A program made the position numbers and the translations under genes. Source: Pigmentiphaga aceris (GTDB lineage Bacteria > Pseudomonadota > Gammaproteobacteria > Burkholderiales > Burkholderiaceae_B). Taken from it: a DNA stretch of 64,000 nucleotides. Positions 9,238 to 19,679 of this stretch are shown here, in pieces; position 1 is the first letter of the stretch, and every line of letters begins with the position of its first letter. The notes under the pieces were generated by a model, which had not been told where the DNA came from, did no database searches, and was given only the letters and a program-made list of their open reading frames with translations. Location of the stretch: positions 1,550,001-1,614,000 of the forward strand of contig NZ_CP043046.1 of NCBI RefSeq assembly GCF_008119665.1. Reading direction: 5' to 3'.

Positions 9238-12200
9238 TTATGCGCCCGCGCTGTTCGCCACCAGGCTCGGCACGCGCAGCAGTTCGCTGACGCTGATGGC
9301 GTCCAGGTCACCGAAGGTGCGGCCAGATTTTCCCTGGCGTGCGTTCGATCCCCACGGGTCGTCCAGGCCCATGGTGCCCATCTTCTGTGTCTTGGGTTCG
9401 TATTCCTGGGCACCTGCCCAGATGCCTTCGGAAATATGCAGGTAGACCATGCCCTTGGTGCCGTCGGTGAAATTCACCGGGCGTTCCAGCCACATCGATA
9501 CACCCGCATCCTGCGGGTCGCCGACCCGCCAGCCGCGCGTGCTCATGCCGCGCAGACGGGTGGTTTCGACTTCGGCCTCCGCGAATCGTGCCAGCGTGTC
9601 CACGCCGCGTTCACTGTTTTCCAGCACATAGGTTTCGCGACCCAGTTGCAGGAAGGGCTGGGCGATTTCGTAATCGCCAAACACCGAGCCCCAGGCGGCG
9701 CGCGCCTCATCGTCCAGTTGCAGCGGATGTACCAAGCCGATCCGGTAGCTGGCATCGGCCGAGACATCCAGCTCGACAGGGTCGTCGTTCACATCGGCTG
9801 CCGACAGGTCTTCCGTGACGCGGAATACCTGCGTGGGTTGGGTACGTGAATCGTCGTCGGCAAAGATGCCCCACACCAGCCGCTGGGTCAGGTGGCGAAT
9901 CAGCGGGTGGGTGGCGAAGAAGACCTGGAACACATCGGGTTTCACCCGCCGCGAATTGGCCAGCATGGCTTCCAGGCGTGTGATCTGCAGCGAGGCAATC
10001 GCGCGCGCGTCTTTCTTCAGTGCCGACCACGTGGCGCTGGCCTGTTTGGACAGTGCTTCGTCATCCGATTTATTGGGCTTGGGCAAGTCTTTCAGGCGTC
10101 GGCCTTCGGCATCTTTCACCCAGGGCTTCAGGAACTCGTCGAAGCCCACGCGGAATGTGCGTTCCCCGAAGTTCAGATCCAGACCGCCGCGTTCGTCCAG
10201 GTTCAGGTCAGGGGCAAGGCGGTCTGCAAGTTCTTCAGGGGTCAGGTCGCGGGCCTCGGCAATGACGGCAATCTTCTCGCGGGCTTTTTCCTGCAAGCCT
10301 TTGAATTTGAGTTTTTCGGCGATGCCGTTCAGGTTCATCAGCGCCACGTCGCTGCCGATGTCGGCCAGTACATCCAGGCCCGTCACTGCGCGAGCGTGTG
10401 CCGCTTCACCTGGCCATTTGCGGATCAGCTTGGTCAGGTTGCGCGCGCACTCGTCGTCACCCAGCCAACCGATCGCTCGCATGGCCCAGTTTTCCTTGCC
10501 CGGTGCGCCTTCCGACATCCAGATCGAGAACAGATCCCAGGAAAACGCCGCCGCGCTTTCAGGTGTCAGGGCAGCACGCGTGCGCGCGACACCTACGTAG
10601 GGTTCACCAACGGAACTGAGCATCAGCATTTCGCCTAGCCCGCGCACGGCATCGTCCGACAGCGCGCCCGCGCCGCTTGCCAACATGGGGCGCGACATCA
10701 CCAGCGGTTGGAACCAATTCGGCAATTTCGGCGGCTTGGACGGCACGTCGTCGGCGGGATCGAGGGCAAGCATCTTCTCGATCTCGGCGGCAAGCTTTGG
10801 CTCAGTGGCGGTGTAGGCGGCCACGGCTTCATCAAGCGCGGCACGTCCATCTTCGCGGTCTTCGATGAACCAGCGCAGGGTCTGCGAGGCGGCATCGCGC
10901 ACTGGGCCGGCCTTGCCAATGGCGTCGGGGATCAGGCGCAGCATGGCGGTGTGACGATAGCGACGCAGCCAGGGGATGGCGAATGCACGCGCCTTCTTCA
11001 GTTTGGTCAGAGCGCGTGCCGCATGCGGGGCGATGTCGGCGCTGTCCACCGCCATTGCCAACTGCAGCTTGCCCAGCGGATCGGTGCCGACCAGCGCCGC
11101 AAAACCCGGTGCCGCGCGTTCGCCGAAGCGCTTGAACATGCGGGCGGTCGTTGCTTCCCAGTACAGATAGAAGCTCGATGCGACCGTGGGCATTTCCCAC
11201 AGGGCAAGCGCCAGCATCTCGTGGTGGAAGTGGATCGTTTCGTAAAGGCGCTGGTACTCGCTGCTGCCAAGATAGGAGTTGGCCGCCCGGGCGGCTTCCA
11301 GGCGTCGCTCGATCCACCTAACCCATTGCTCGCCCGACAGTTCACCGGCGGCAGGGAACGAGTCCGGGGTAGGCATAGGCTTCCAGCTCGACTGCCTGCC
11401 TTTCTCGGCCTCGTGCACAAAATTGCCAAGCGTCTCCAGATCCTCGATTTTCACGGGCTGGTGCCGCATCGGGCCTTGCTCGCTCAGCTCACCCTCGTGG
11501 TAGACAAAGGGCGTGGCGATCGGCGTCAGAGACAGCACGGTAAGGGCGTTGCCAGCCTTGCCGGCAGGCTTGCGCCACGGTGCGCTGCGCAGAATGGCGG
11601 GCAGCGCGTCGTCCGGGGCAATCTGCACATTCTGCGATGCGTAGCTGCGATCCAATGCCGCGATTTCCTTGGCACCCAAGCCCTCGGCCCACTGGCGCAC
11701 AGTGGTTTGGCCGTGCTTGGACATCAGGTCTGCCAGTCGTGCCTTGATCGCAGGTTCATTGCGGTTGTTCGCCGTCAGCTTCAGCAGTTGGCGGAAGATC
11801 CAGACCGGGTAGACCTTGGTGGCGGCATCGACTGCCGCCCGAATCCAGCGCTCGTGGAAGTAGGGCAGCAGCGCGGCCAGCGCGTCGTCGTCGCGGGTCT
11901 CCAGCATGGCGCGCGCAATCTTCGTGCGATCGCCTTCGTCTGCGTAATGCAGCATCCAATCCAGCGACGGCAGGGGCGACTCGCCGTAATGGCGCGCCGC
12001 GGCAATCAAGGTTGATGCGATCGTTTCAGGCGTGACGTGCAGATAGACGAAGTACAAAAAGTACTGGCGTTTCTCACGCCACTTTGCAACGGCAGAGGGC
12101 GGGGCATCGGCAACCAGCGGCAGCAGGGTAATCGACCCGGCCGCGACGAAGCCAGCGGCTTTTACTTGTGCCAAGGCTTGCAGCGCGTGGCTGTCGGTGC

Positions 12201-13233
12201 TGTTGTTGGGTCGGTCATCGGCAAACACAAAGGTGTAGAAAACCGCCAGCGACGGGTGTTGCACCAGGGTTTCCTGGGCGGCACGCAGCGCGGCATCGTA
12301 GTCCGCCTGGTTTTCGATTGCCGTGAAGGCCCAGCGCATGGCAAGCGTGTAGGGCTCGCCCCAGGCAAGGTCTTTGTAGGAGGTTTTGGGCGGCACGGGA
12401 ATGGCCAGACGCGCGACCTCGACCATGTCTATTGCGCCCAGCGTGGCGATGCCCCAGCGTGCCAGCGCCGCCAGGCTGCCGATGCGGTCGTCGATGCCTG
12501 TGGTATCGGTGTACATGCGGTTGGCCTGGGTGGCCTCCCACAGAAGATGCACGTCGCTCAGCCACTGAACCATCGCCTGGGCATCGACCGCCGGCGGGGT
12601 GTCCACGTTGCGGTCGGCAATGCGTCGGGCCTCTGCTGGCAACTTGCCGTCGTCTGCAGGCAGTTTGCTCATGTGCTGGCGATACGCCTTCCAGTCTTCC
12701 GCAGCATTGATGCGTGCGCCGGGCCGGCTGCGCGTGGGCAGGGATGTGCCTTCGAACAGCAAGCCGTGACGGGCGCATTCCTCGGAAAATGCTACTGAGG
12801 CGTCGCCGGTGGTTTCAGCTTCTTCGGCGGGCTTTGTTGCCGGGGGAGTGGTGTCAGCAGCATCGGCGGCGTTGGCCGAAGGCACCGTGGCGGGCGTTTG
12901 CGTCGCGACGGCTTTAGGTGTTTCTTCAGATGCTGCGTCGGCCGTTGCCGTATCTGCTTTCACCGAAGCGGCCTTCGCTGCCTTGGGCTTGGCGGCGGGC
13001 GCGGTGCTGGGCATCGGCGTTGTTCCACTTCCCGTCAGCACATAACCCTTGCCGGTCTTTTCCTTGACCAGCTTCACCTTCTCTTTTTCAGCCGCAGCTG
13101 CATCGGCCAATTGCTTGTCCTTGGTCTGGCCATTGGTGCCGATGCGACCAAAACGCACGGTTACGGTGTCGCCAGTAACCGAGACTTCCCAGAATTTCGA
13201 TGCACTGCCTTCAACCAGTTCGTAGCGTTCCAT
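9238..13233 (-). CDS. WGR/DUF4132 giant protein, copy B (YehI-like)
   Basis: A 1,331-residue paralogue of the genes on either side, with the same order: WGR domain (first 70 residues), Ala/Thr/Pro-rich linker (about 75-140), variable helical middle, conserved DUF4132 C-terminus (from about 950). It is closer to copy C than to copy A in the middle: both have versions of VEVARLAIPVPPK/VQRATPVPPK and of the block QKRQYLFYFVYLH, which copy A lacks. Upstream is AGGAAA, rather far (about 14 bases) from the ATG. All catalytic guesses would be premature: no enzyme motif is recognised. Keeping three full-length intact reading frames argues that all three copies are used. Confidence 0.75.
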   Translation of the reverse strand: MERYELVEGSASKFWEVSVTGDTVTVRFGRIGTNGQTKDKQLADAAAAEKEKVKLVKEKTGKGYVLTGSGTTPMPSTAPAAKPKAAKAASVKADTATADAASEETPKAVATQTPATVPSANAADAADTTPPATKPAEEAETTGDASVAFSEECARHGLLFEGTSLPTRSRPGARINAAEDWKAYRQHMSKLPADDGKLPAEARRIADRNVDTPPAVDAQAMVQWLSDVHLLWEATQANRMYTDTTGIDDRIGSLAALARWGIATLGAIDMVEVARLAIPVPPKTSYKDLAWGEPYTLAMRWAFTAIENQADYDAALRAAQETLVQHPSLAVFYTFVFADDRPNNSTDSHALQALAQVKAAGFVAAGSITLLPLVADAPPSAVAKWREKRQYFLYFVYLHVTPETIASTLIAAARHYGESPLPSLDWMLHYADEGDRTKIARAMLETRDDDALAALLPYFHERWIRAAVDAATKVYPVWIFRQLLKLTANNRNEPAIKARLADLMSKHGQTTVRQWAEGLGAKEIAALDRSYASQNVQIAPDDALPAILRSAPWRKPAGKAGNALTVLSLTPIATPFVYHEGELSEQGPMRHQPVKIEDLETLGNFVHEAEKGRQSSWKPMPTPDSFPAAGELSGEQWVRWIERRLEAARAANSYLGSSEYQRLYETIHFHHEMLALALWEMPTVASSFYLYWEATTARMFKRFGERAAPGFAALVGTDPLGKLQLAMAVDSADIAPHAARALTKLKKARAFAIPWLRRYRHTAMLRLIPDAIGKAGPVRDAASQTLRWFIEDREDGRAALDEAVAAYTATEPKLAAEIEKMLALDPADDVPSKPPKLPNWFQPLVMSRPMLASGAGALSDDAVRGLGEMLMLSSVGEPYVGVARTRAALTPESAAAFSWDLFSIWMSEGAPGKENWAMRAIGWLGDDECARNLTKLIRKWPGEAAHARAVTGLDVLADIGSDVALMNLNGIAEKLKFKGLQEKAREKIAVIAEARDLTPEELADRLAPDLNLDERGGLDLNFGERTFRVGFDEFLKPWVKDAEGRRLKDLPKPNKSDDEALSKQASATWSALKKDARAIASLQITRLEAMLANSRRVKPDVFQVFFATHPLIRHLTQRLVWGIFADDDSRTQPTQVFRVTEDLSAADVNDDPVELDVSADASYRIGLVHPLQLDDEARAAWGSVFGDYEIAQPFLQLGRETYVLENSERGVDTLARFAEAEVETTRLRGMSTRGWRVGDPQDAGVSMWLERPVNFTDGTKGMVYLHISEGIWAGAQEYEPKTQKMGTMGLDDPWGSNARQGKSGRTFGDLDAISVSELLRVPSLVANSAGA

Positions 13234-13298
13234 AGGGAGCGAATTTCCTTTTTTTCGTTAGCCGCAGGGCCATTGAGTCGCAGCATGTGATCGGAAGC

Positions 13299-16200
13299 TC
13301 ATGCCCCCGCGCTGCTTGCCACCAGGCTTGGCACGCGCAGCAGTTCGCTCGCGCTGATCGGGTCCAGGTCACCAAAGCTGCGGCCAGATTTGCCTTGGCG
13401 GGCGTTCGATCCCCACGGGTCGTCCAGGCCCATGGTGCCCATCTTCTGTGTCTTGGGTTCGTATTCCTGGGCACCCGCATAGATGCCTTCGGAAATGTGC
13501 AGGTAGACCGTGCCCGTCTTGCCGTCGGCAAAGTTCACCGGGCGTTCCAGCCACATCGACACGCCACCGTCCTGCGGGGCACCGATTTGCCAGCCGCGCG
13601 TGCTCATGCCACGCAGTCGGGTGGTTTCGACCTCGGCATCGGCGAAGCGGCTGATCGTATCCACGCCGCGTTCGGCCTCGTCCAGCACATAGGTTTCGCG
13701 GCCCAGTTGCAGGAAGGGCTGGGCAATCTCGTAATCGGCGAACACCGTGCCCCAGGCGGCGCGGGCTTCGTCGTCCAGTTGCAGCGGGTGCACCAGGCCG
13801 ATTCGATAGTTGGCATCCGCCGACACATCCAACTCGACTGGGTCGTCGTTCACATCGGCTGCCGACAAGTCTTCCGTGAGGCGGAACACCTGCGTGGGTT
13901 TGGATGTTGCGTGGTCATCGGCAAACGTGCCCCACAGCAGCCGCTGGGTCAGGTGGCGGATCAGCGGATGGGTCGCAAAGAAGACCTGAAACACCTCGGG
14001 TTTCACCCGCCGCGAATTGGCCAGCATCGCTTCCAGTCGCGTGATCTGCAGTGATGCAATGGCGCGCGCGTCTTTCTTCAGCGTCGACCAGGTGGCGCTG
14101 GCTTGCTTGGACAGTTCCGGATCGTCCGACTTGTTCGGCTTGGGCAGGTCTTTCAGGCGACGGCCTTCTGCATCTTTCACCCATGGCTTCAGGAACTCGT
14201 CGAAGCCTACGCGGAATGTGCGTTCGCCGAAGTTCAGATCCAAGCCACCGCGTTCGTCCAGACCCAGGTCGGGGGCCAGGCGGTCTGCAAGTTCTTCGGG
14301 CGTCAGGTCCCGTGCCTCGGCAATCGCAGCGATCTTTTCGCGGGCCTTTTCCTGCAAGCCTTTGAACTTCAGCTTTTCGGCGATGCCGTTCAAATTCATC
14401 AGGGCGACATCGCTGCCGATGTCCGTCAGCACTTCAAGGCCGGTCACGGCGCGGGCATGTGCCGCTTCACCCGGCCACTTGCGAATCAGCTTGGTCAGGT
14501 TGCGTGCACATTCGTCGTCGCCCAGCCAGCCCACCGCTCGCAGCGCCCAGTTTTCCTTGCCCGGTGCGCCTTCCGACATCCATGCCGAAAACACATCCCA
14601 AGAGAACGCCGCAGCACTTTCCGGCGTCAGTGCCGCGCGTGTGCGCGCCACGCCTACATACGGCTCGCCAGTTGCGCCGAGCATCAGCATTTCGCCCAGG
14701 CCGCGCACTGCGTCGTCCGATAGCGCGCCGGCACCACTGGCCAGTTCCGGGCGGGTGAACAAGGCGGCTTGGAACCAGATCGGCAGCTTGGGCGGTTTGG
14801 ACGGTACGTTGTCGGCAGGGTCTTGCGCCACTACCTGGTCGATGGACTCCTTAACCTCGGGGTTGGACGCTGCATAGGCGGCCACTGCCTCGTCGAGGGC
14901 GGCGCGACCATCTTCAGCGTCATCAACGAACCAGCGCAAGGTCTGGGACGCTGCGTCGCGCAACGCACCGGGCTTGCCCATGGCGTCGGGGATCAGCCGC
15001 ATCATCGCCGTCCGGCGGTAGCGGCGCAGCCACGGAATGGCCAGCGGTGACCCTTTTTTCAGCTTGGTCAGGGCACGTGCCGCATGCGGTGCAATGTGTG
15101 CGCTGTCTACCGCCATCGCATGGGGCAGGAAGTACAAGGGATCTTGACCCACCAGCACGCCAAAGCCTGGTGCTGCCCGCTCGCCAAAGCGCTTGAGCAT
15201 GCGTGCAGTCGTGACCTCCCAGTTCAGGTAGAACTCCTGCGCAACAGCGGGCATTTCCCACAGTGCAAGCGACAGGCTTTCGTGATGCATGTGGATCGTG
15301 GCGTACAGCTGCGCATAATCCGTGGAGGTCAGGTAAGCGTTTGCCGCGCGTGCTGCCTTAAGTCTGGCGACGACCCATTCAAGCCATTGTTCGCCCGACA
15401 GTTCGCTGGCGGCAGGCAGGGAGTCCAGCGCCGGCATGGATCGCCAGCCCGGCTTCTGGTTCTTCTCGGCCCGATGCACGAAGGTGGCAAGCTCCGTGAG
15501 TTTTTCCATCACCATGGGCTGGCCGCGCATGGGTGCCTCATCGCTTAGCTCGTCGGTAGCAAAGGCGAAGGGCGTATCGATAGGCGTCAAGGACAGCACG
15601 GTGATGGGCTTGCCTGCCTTGGATGCCGGTGTGCGCCAAGGCATGCTGCGCAGAATGGCGGGCAATGCATCGTCGGCAGCAATGGCGACGTCTCGGACCG
15701 CAAAACTCCGTTCGAGTGCCGCAGTTTCCTTGGCACCCAGCCCTTCTGCCCACTGGCGCACATTAGCTTCCCCGTGCGTGGCGATCACTTCTGCCAGCCG
15801 TGCTTTGATGGCTGGCTCAACGCGACTGCTGGCCGCGAGTCCAAGCAGCTGGCGGAAGCTCCATACCGGATAAGCCTTGATCGCGGCATCGAGCGCAGCC
15901 CGTATCCAGCGTTCATGCAGGTAGGGCAGCAGTACCGCAAAAGCGCTTTCGTCACGCGTTTCCAGCAAGGCACGTGCGACGGTGGTGCGACGGCCTTCAT
16001 CTGCGTAGTGCAGCAACCATTCCAGTGCGGGCAGTGCAGACTCGCCGTGATGGCGGGCAACTTCAGTCAAGGTCGCCGCCACCGTTTCCGGCGATACGTG
16101 CAGGTAGACGAAATAGAACAGGTACTGGCGCTTCTGACGCCATGCGGCAACGGCCGATGGCGGCGCATCGGCAAGCAGTGGCAGCAGCGAGGAGTTCGAC

Positions 16201-17312
16201 GCAATATCGATGTTGGCAGCGGCGGCTGCCTGAAGCTGTGACAACGCCTGCAATGCATGGCTGGCGGGGCGGTCATCAGCGAACACAAACGTGAAGAAAG
16301 TTGCCAGGCTTGGGTCGGCCGCGACGGCGTCCTGCGCAGCATTCAGCGCCGCGTCGTAGTCGGCATCGCTGGCAATGGCCGTGAACGCCTGCCGCATTGC
16401 CAGCGCATACGGCTCTGCCCAGGCCAAGTCTTGATAGCCCCGGTGCTTCGGGGGAACCGGCGTGGCGCGTTGGACCACGTCGACCATGGCTTGCGCGCCC
16501 AGCGTGGCGATGCCCCAGCGTGCCAGGGATGCCAGGCTGCCGATCCGGTCGTCGGTCACTGACGACCCCTCGCGGTAATTGCCCGAGCTGGCAACTTCCC
16601 ACACGACGGCAGCATCGTTCAGCCAGGTCACCATTGCGTCCAGATCGACGGTTGGCGGCGTGTCGGCGTCACGCTCCTTCAGCCTGCGCAATTCAGCAGG
16701 CCGATCCCTGGCTTCTTTTGGCAGCGCGGCCATGTGCTGGCGATACGCCGCCCAGTCGCGTGCTGCATCGATGGTGGCGCGCGGGCGGCTGCGCGTGGGA
16801 AGGGCGGTGCCTTTGAATAGCAGACCGTGGCGGGCGCTTTCTTCTGCGAAGGCGGCCGAGGCGTTGGCTGACGGGCTGGTAACGTCAGCAGTGCTGTCCT
16901 TCGGGGACGCATCAAGGGCGTCGGGCGCGGTCGTTGCATCGGCGGCTTTCTCGGGCGAAGGTGGAGGTGCCGCTGCGGCGCTCGATGCATGCTCATCGGT
17001 CGCGTCGTCTTTTGCCGTGGCTGTCTTCGCCTTTGTCGTTGTTGCCTTCGCGGCCTTGGGTGCTGCGGCAGGCGTTGCACTGGCCGCAGGTGCCGGGCTT
17101 GGCCCGCTTCCCGTCAGCACATATCCCTTGCCAGTCTTTTCCTTGACCAGTTTCAGCTTTTCTTTCTCGGCTGCAGCTGCGTCGGCCAGTTGCTTGTCCT
17201 TGGTCTGACCATTGGTGCCAATGCGTCCGAAGCGCACGGTTACCGTGTCGCCAGTCACCGAGACTTCCCAGAATTTCGCTGCACTGCCTTCAACCAGTTC
17301 GTAGCGTTCCAT
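13299..17312 (-). CDS. WGR/DUF4132 giant protein, copy C (YehI-like)
   Basis: A 1,337-residue paralogue, first of the three to be transcribed, 18 bp after the DUF5682 gene. It has AGGAG nine bases ahead of the ATG, the best ribosome site of the three copies. Domain order is as in copies A and B: WGR core VRFGRIGTNGQ (near residue 30), a linker of Ala, Pro, Thr and Lys (about 75-150), a variable middle, then the conserved block containing LKDLPKPNKSDD and the DUF4132 end. The classical WGR tryptophan is a phenylalanine in all three copies. Because it follows the MoxR and DUF5682 genes directly, it may be the ancestral copy, but this is inference. Confidence 0.75.
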   Translation of the reverse strand: MERYELVEGSAAKFWEVSVTGDTVTVRFGRIGTNGQTKDKQLADAAAAEKEKLKLVKEKTGKGYVLTGSGPSPAPAASATPAAAPKAAKATTTKAKTATAKDDATDEHASSAAAAPPPSPEKAADATTAPDALDASPKDSTADVTSPSANASAAFAEESARHGLLFKGTALPTRSRPRATIDAARDWAAYRQHMAALPKEARDRPAELRRLKERDADTPPTVDLDAMVTWLNDAAVVWEVASSGNYREGSSVTDDRIGSLASLARWGIATLGAQAMVDVVQRATPVPPKHRGYQDLAWAEPYALAMRQAFTAIASDADYDAALNAAQDAVAADPSLATFFTFVFADDRPASHALQALSQLQAAAAANIDIASNSSLLPLLADAPPSAVAAWRQKRQYLFYFVYLHVSPETVAATLTEVARHHGESALPALEWLLHYADEGRRTTVARALLETRDESAFAVLLPYLHERWIRAALDAAIKAYPVWSFRQLLGLAASSRVEPAIKARLAEVIATHGEANVRQWAEGLGAKETAALERSFAVRDVAIAADDALPAILRSMPWRTPASKAGKPITVLSLTPIDTPFAFATDELSDEAPMRGQPMVMEKLTELATFVHRAEKNQKPGWRSMPALDSLPAASELSGEQWLEWVVARLKAARAANAYLTSTDYAQLYATIHMHHESLSLALWEMPAVAQEFYLNWEVTTARMLKRFGERAAPGFGVLVGQDPLYFLPHAMAVDSAHIAPHAARALTKLKKGSPLAIPWLRRYRRTAMMRLIPDAMGKPGALRDAASQTLRWFVDDAEDGRAALDEAVAAYAASNPEVKESIDQVVAQDPADNVPSKPPKLPIWFQAALFTRPELASGAGALSDDAVRGLGEMLMLGATGEPYVGVARTRAALTPESAAAFSWDVFSAWMSEGAPGKENWALRAVGWLGDDECARNLTKLIRKWPGEAAHARAVTGLEVLTDIGSDVALMNLNGIAEKLKFKGLQEKAREKIAAIAEARDLTPEELADRLAPDLGLDERGGLDLNFGERTFRVGFDEFLKPWVKDAEGRRLKDLPKPNKSDDPELSKQASATWSTLKKDARAIASLQITRLEAMLANSRRVKPEVFQVFFATHPLIRHLTQRLLWGTFADDHATSKPTQVFRLTEDLSAADVNDDPVELDVSADANYRIGLVHPLQLDDEARAAWGTVFADYEIAQPFLQLGRETYVLDEAERGVDTISRFADAEVETTRLRGMSTRGWQIGAPQDGGVSMWLERPVNFADGKTGTVYLHISEGIYAGAQEYEPKTQKMGTMGLDDPWGSNARQGKSGRSFGDLDPISASELLRVPSLVASSAGA

Positions 17313-17330
17313 GTGTGTGGGCTCCTGTAT

Positions 17331-19679
17331 TTACTGGGTTGAGCGGGGCGGCGGCAACACCAGGCCCGCGCGCGCCATGCGCGCCACGGCCCGTTGCTCG
17401 GCCGCCAGTGCGTAGGCTTGTTGATCCAGCGGCACGCTTTGCCGCATCCAGTGCATGGCGTCGGCTTCCGCTTGTGCGGGTGCCATGCCATGTCGGGTCA
17501 GCAGCGCGCGTGCAATGCGTTCGCGTTCGCGTGGCGGGAACCATGCAAATGCTTCGCGCAGCGGTGGCAGCGCACGCAGAAAATCGCCGTCGTGCCAGTC
17601 CGCGACCAGTTCTTCGACGGCTTGCATGGCACCTTGATCGGTGCCGATTTCGTCACGGGCCAATGCAAACAAGCCGATCAGAAAATCGCCAAGCTCGGTA
17701 GGCTGCGACACGCGCCGAATGCGTGCATCGACACCATCGGCGGCTGTTTCGCCGCAAGCTATGCGCAGGCCCAGGGCCGCGCCCGCCAGTGTGGGCGGGC
17801 TGTCGGTCGATGTGATGCAGCGTGCTGCCGTCGCCAGAAAGGAGTCCCGCGCAAGCGGGATTTCCGGGCAGTCGCGCAGCAGGTCGCGGCAGGCCTGCAT
17901 GGCGGTCACGGCTTGTTTGCCATCGCCTGTGGCCTGGGGCGATTCCAGCAACCAGCCGGTCTGTTCGAACCCGGCTTGTGCCAGCCGGGCCAGGCCCGCA
18001 CGTGCATCCGCACCGAAGATGTCGCCGAAGCGGTACAGGGACACAATGCGTCGATGCGCTTTGCCCAGTGCACCCAGGTCGTGGGCCTGGCTCAATGCGG
18101 CATCAAGTGTTTTGACGGTGCCGTCGTGGGCGTCCATCAGCCCGGCGAACAAGGCATCCGACAAGGTGTTTGCCAGGCTGGCAATGTCGGTGTCGCGCGC
18201 CGCCAGGCAGCCTGATGCCGCCGCCTCCAGCGTGCCGCCCCAGCGCGATGCTTCGATCAGCGCGCCGTGCAGATCGCGGTGGCGGGTGATGCGGAAATTT
18301 TCGCTTGGCGTGCGGGTATCAGCCAAGGGCGTGCCGCCCACGCGCTCGAACCCCGGAATGCCCAGAATGCGCAGCGCGTGCAGCACATGCGCGCGCCTGC
18401 GATCTTCTGGCAGGCTCCAGTCCAGCTGCACCTCGCGTGGCATGGTCTGCGGTTCCAGCGTCAGCTGTCTCAGCAGTTCCTGAATTTCTAGCAGCAATGG
18501 TGGTTCGCGTGTACCTGCCGCAAGCTGGCCTTCACGTTTGCCGGACAGGGCGTGCAGCATGGTGCCCAGGAACGGATGCGCGCGCAGACCGCGTTGGCTG
18601 GACCAGTCGGGCACTTGGTCCAGGCCGTCTTTCAGCAGCGTGGACAGGGCACCATCCAGCAGGTCGTGGCGCAGCGCTGCACGATGACCGCGCAGGCGTG
18701 CCAGTCCTTCGGCTTGTGCTGCCCACGCGATGCGGTCTGCGGTGGACACCACTTGGCCGCGCTTGCGCAAAGTGCGTGTAATCACCGTGTATGCCCAGTC
18801 GCTTGCGCGGGCCAAGCCGTGTTGCCAAACCTGTTCGTAATACGCAGGGGAAGGCATGCCCGCCGCGTAGCCATTCAGGCGGTCAAGGCGAGGGTAGCTG
18901 TAGGGCACCAGATAACTGTCGACGCGGGTATCGCCATCCGGTTGGGGTGTGTCCGGCAGCTCAGCGCCATCGACACTGCGGGCAATTCGGCGGATGGCGT
19001 CGGCATGCCAGCCACCGCACACCAGCACCACCGGTCTTCCTGCTGCCTGGCGTACTGCCCAGGCGGCGTAGCGTCCCATGTGCTGTTCGCGTGCGGCTTC
19101 GCTGGGGTCTTCTGCGCCGTCGGGGCGAAGCAAGGCGAAGTATTGCGCCAGCCGCGCGGGCAGGGCATCTGGGTCGGCCTGTTCGGCCAAGGCATCCCAC
19201 AAGGCATCCAGGTCTTGCTCGCCCAGGCGGCTGGCCAATGCGGTTTCCACTGCGTCGATGTGCAGGCCGTGCGGATCGGCGTAGCGATTGGGCGTGTCGC
19301 CGAATGCACGTGTCCAGGCGGGCAGGTCGCAAAAGAGCGGCGTGGCACCTGTTTCGAAGGCAGCCGACAAGGCTTGCCATTCCGGGGAGTATTCGCAGAA
19401 TGGCGCGTAAGACGAGCGGCTGTCGTTTGGCCCGGCATGAAAGCTGAAGATGGCTACCGGCAGCGTGTGCGGGCGTTTCAAGTCTGCAATGTGCGGGTTG
19501 AAGTCGGCCGGGCCTTCGACCAGCACAAAGGCCGGGCGCGTGGACGCGATCACCTGGCGCACGTGGCGTGCGCAGGCAGGCGAGTGGTGACGGACGCCGA
19601 TGACGATCAGGCCGTCGTCTGATTGACCGGGATGCTCGCTCACCGTGCTGCTTGCTGCATGCATGGCATGCACGCTCAT
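17331..19679 (-). CDS. DUF5682-family protein, YehM-like
   Basis: A 782-residue protein of a family always found with MoxR/VWA genes. The N-terminus (about 24-100) carries the family block IGVRHHSPACARH followed by VLVEGPADFN and the FSFHAGPNDSRSSYAPF stretch. No enzymatic motif with known activity is recognised. The rest is mostly helical. The length agrees with E. coli YehM (about 759 residues), which also follows the AAA ATPase gene. Its ATG overlaps the stop of the MoxR gene by four bases (ATGA), so the two are translationally coupled and probably made in fixed ratio. A role as adaptor or client-linked factor for the ATPase is inference. Confidence 0.7.
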   Translation of the reverse strand: MSVHAMHAASSTVSEHPGQSDDGLIVIGVRHHSPACARHVRQVIASTRPAFVLVEGPADFNPHIADLKRPHTLPVAIFSFHAGPNDSRSSYAPFCEYSPEWQALSAAFETGATPLFCDLPAWTRAFGDTPNRYADPHGLHIDAVETALASRLGEQDLDALWDALAEQADPDALPARLAQYFALLRPDGAEDPSEAAREQHMGRYAAWAVRQAAGRPVVLVCGGWHADAIRRIARSVDGAELPDTPQPDGDTRVDSYLVPYSYPRLDRLNGYAAGMPSPAYYEQVWQHGLARASDWAYTVITRTLRKRGQVVSTADRIAWAAQAEGLARLRGHRAALRHDLLDGALSTLLKDGLDQVPDWSSQRGLRAHPFLGTMLHALSGKREGQLAAGTREPPLLLEIQELLRQLTLEPQTMPREVQLDWSLPEDRRRAHVLHALRILGIPGFERVGGTPLADTRTPSENFRITRHRDLHGALIEASRWGGTLEAAASGCLAARDTDIASLANTLSDALFAGLMDAHDGTVKTLDAALSQAHDLGALGKAHRRIVSLYRFGDIFGADARAGLARLAQAGFEQTGWLLESPQATGDGKQAVTAMQACRDLLRDCPEIPLARDSFLATAARCITSTDSPPTLAGAALGLRIACGETAADGVDARIRRVSQPTELGDFLIGLFALARDEIGTDQGAMQAVEELVADWHDGDFLRALPPLREAFAWFPPRERERIARALLTRHGMAPAQAEADAMHWMRQSVPLDQQAYALAAEQRAVARMARAGLVLPPPRSTQ

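Larger units (their letters stand above)
5162..17312 (-). repeat. tandem triplication of the WGR/DUF4132 gene
   Basis: Three head-to-tail full-length copies of a 4-kb gene. The 5' end (WGR) and the 3' third (DUF4132) are strongly conserved at the DNA level, whereas the linker and the front of the middle region have diverged. The two spacers between copies are both 65 bp but unrelated in sequence, so the duplication is not recent. The conserved ends suggest selection or gene conversion. Confidence 0.8.
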
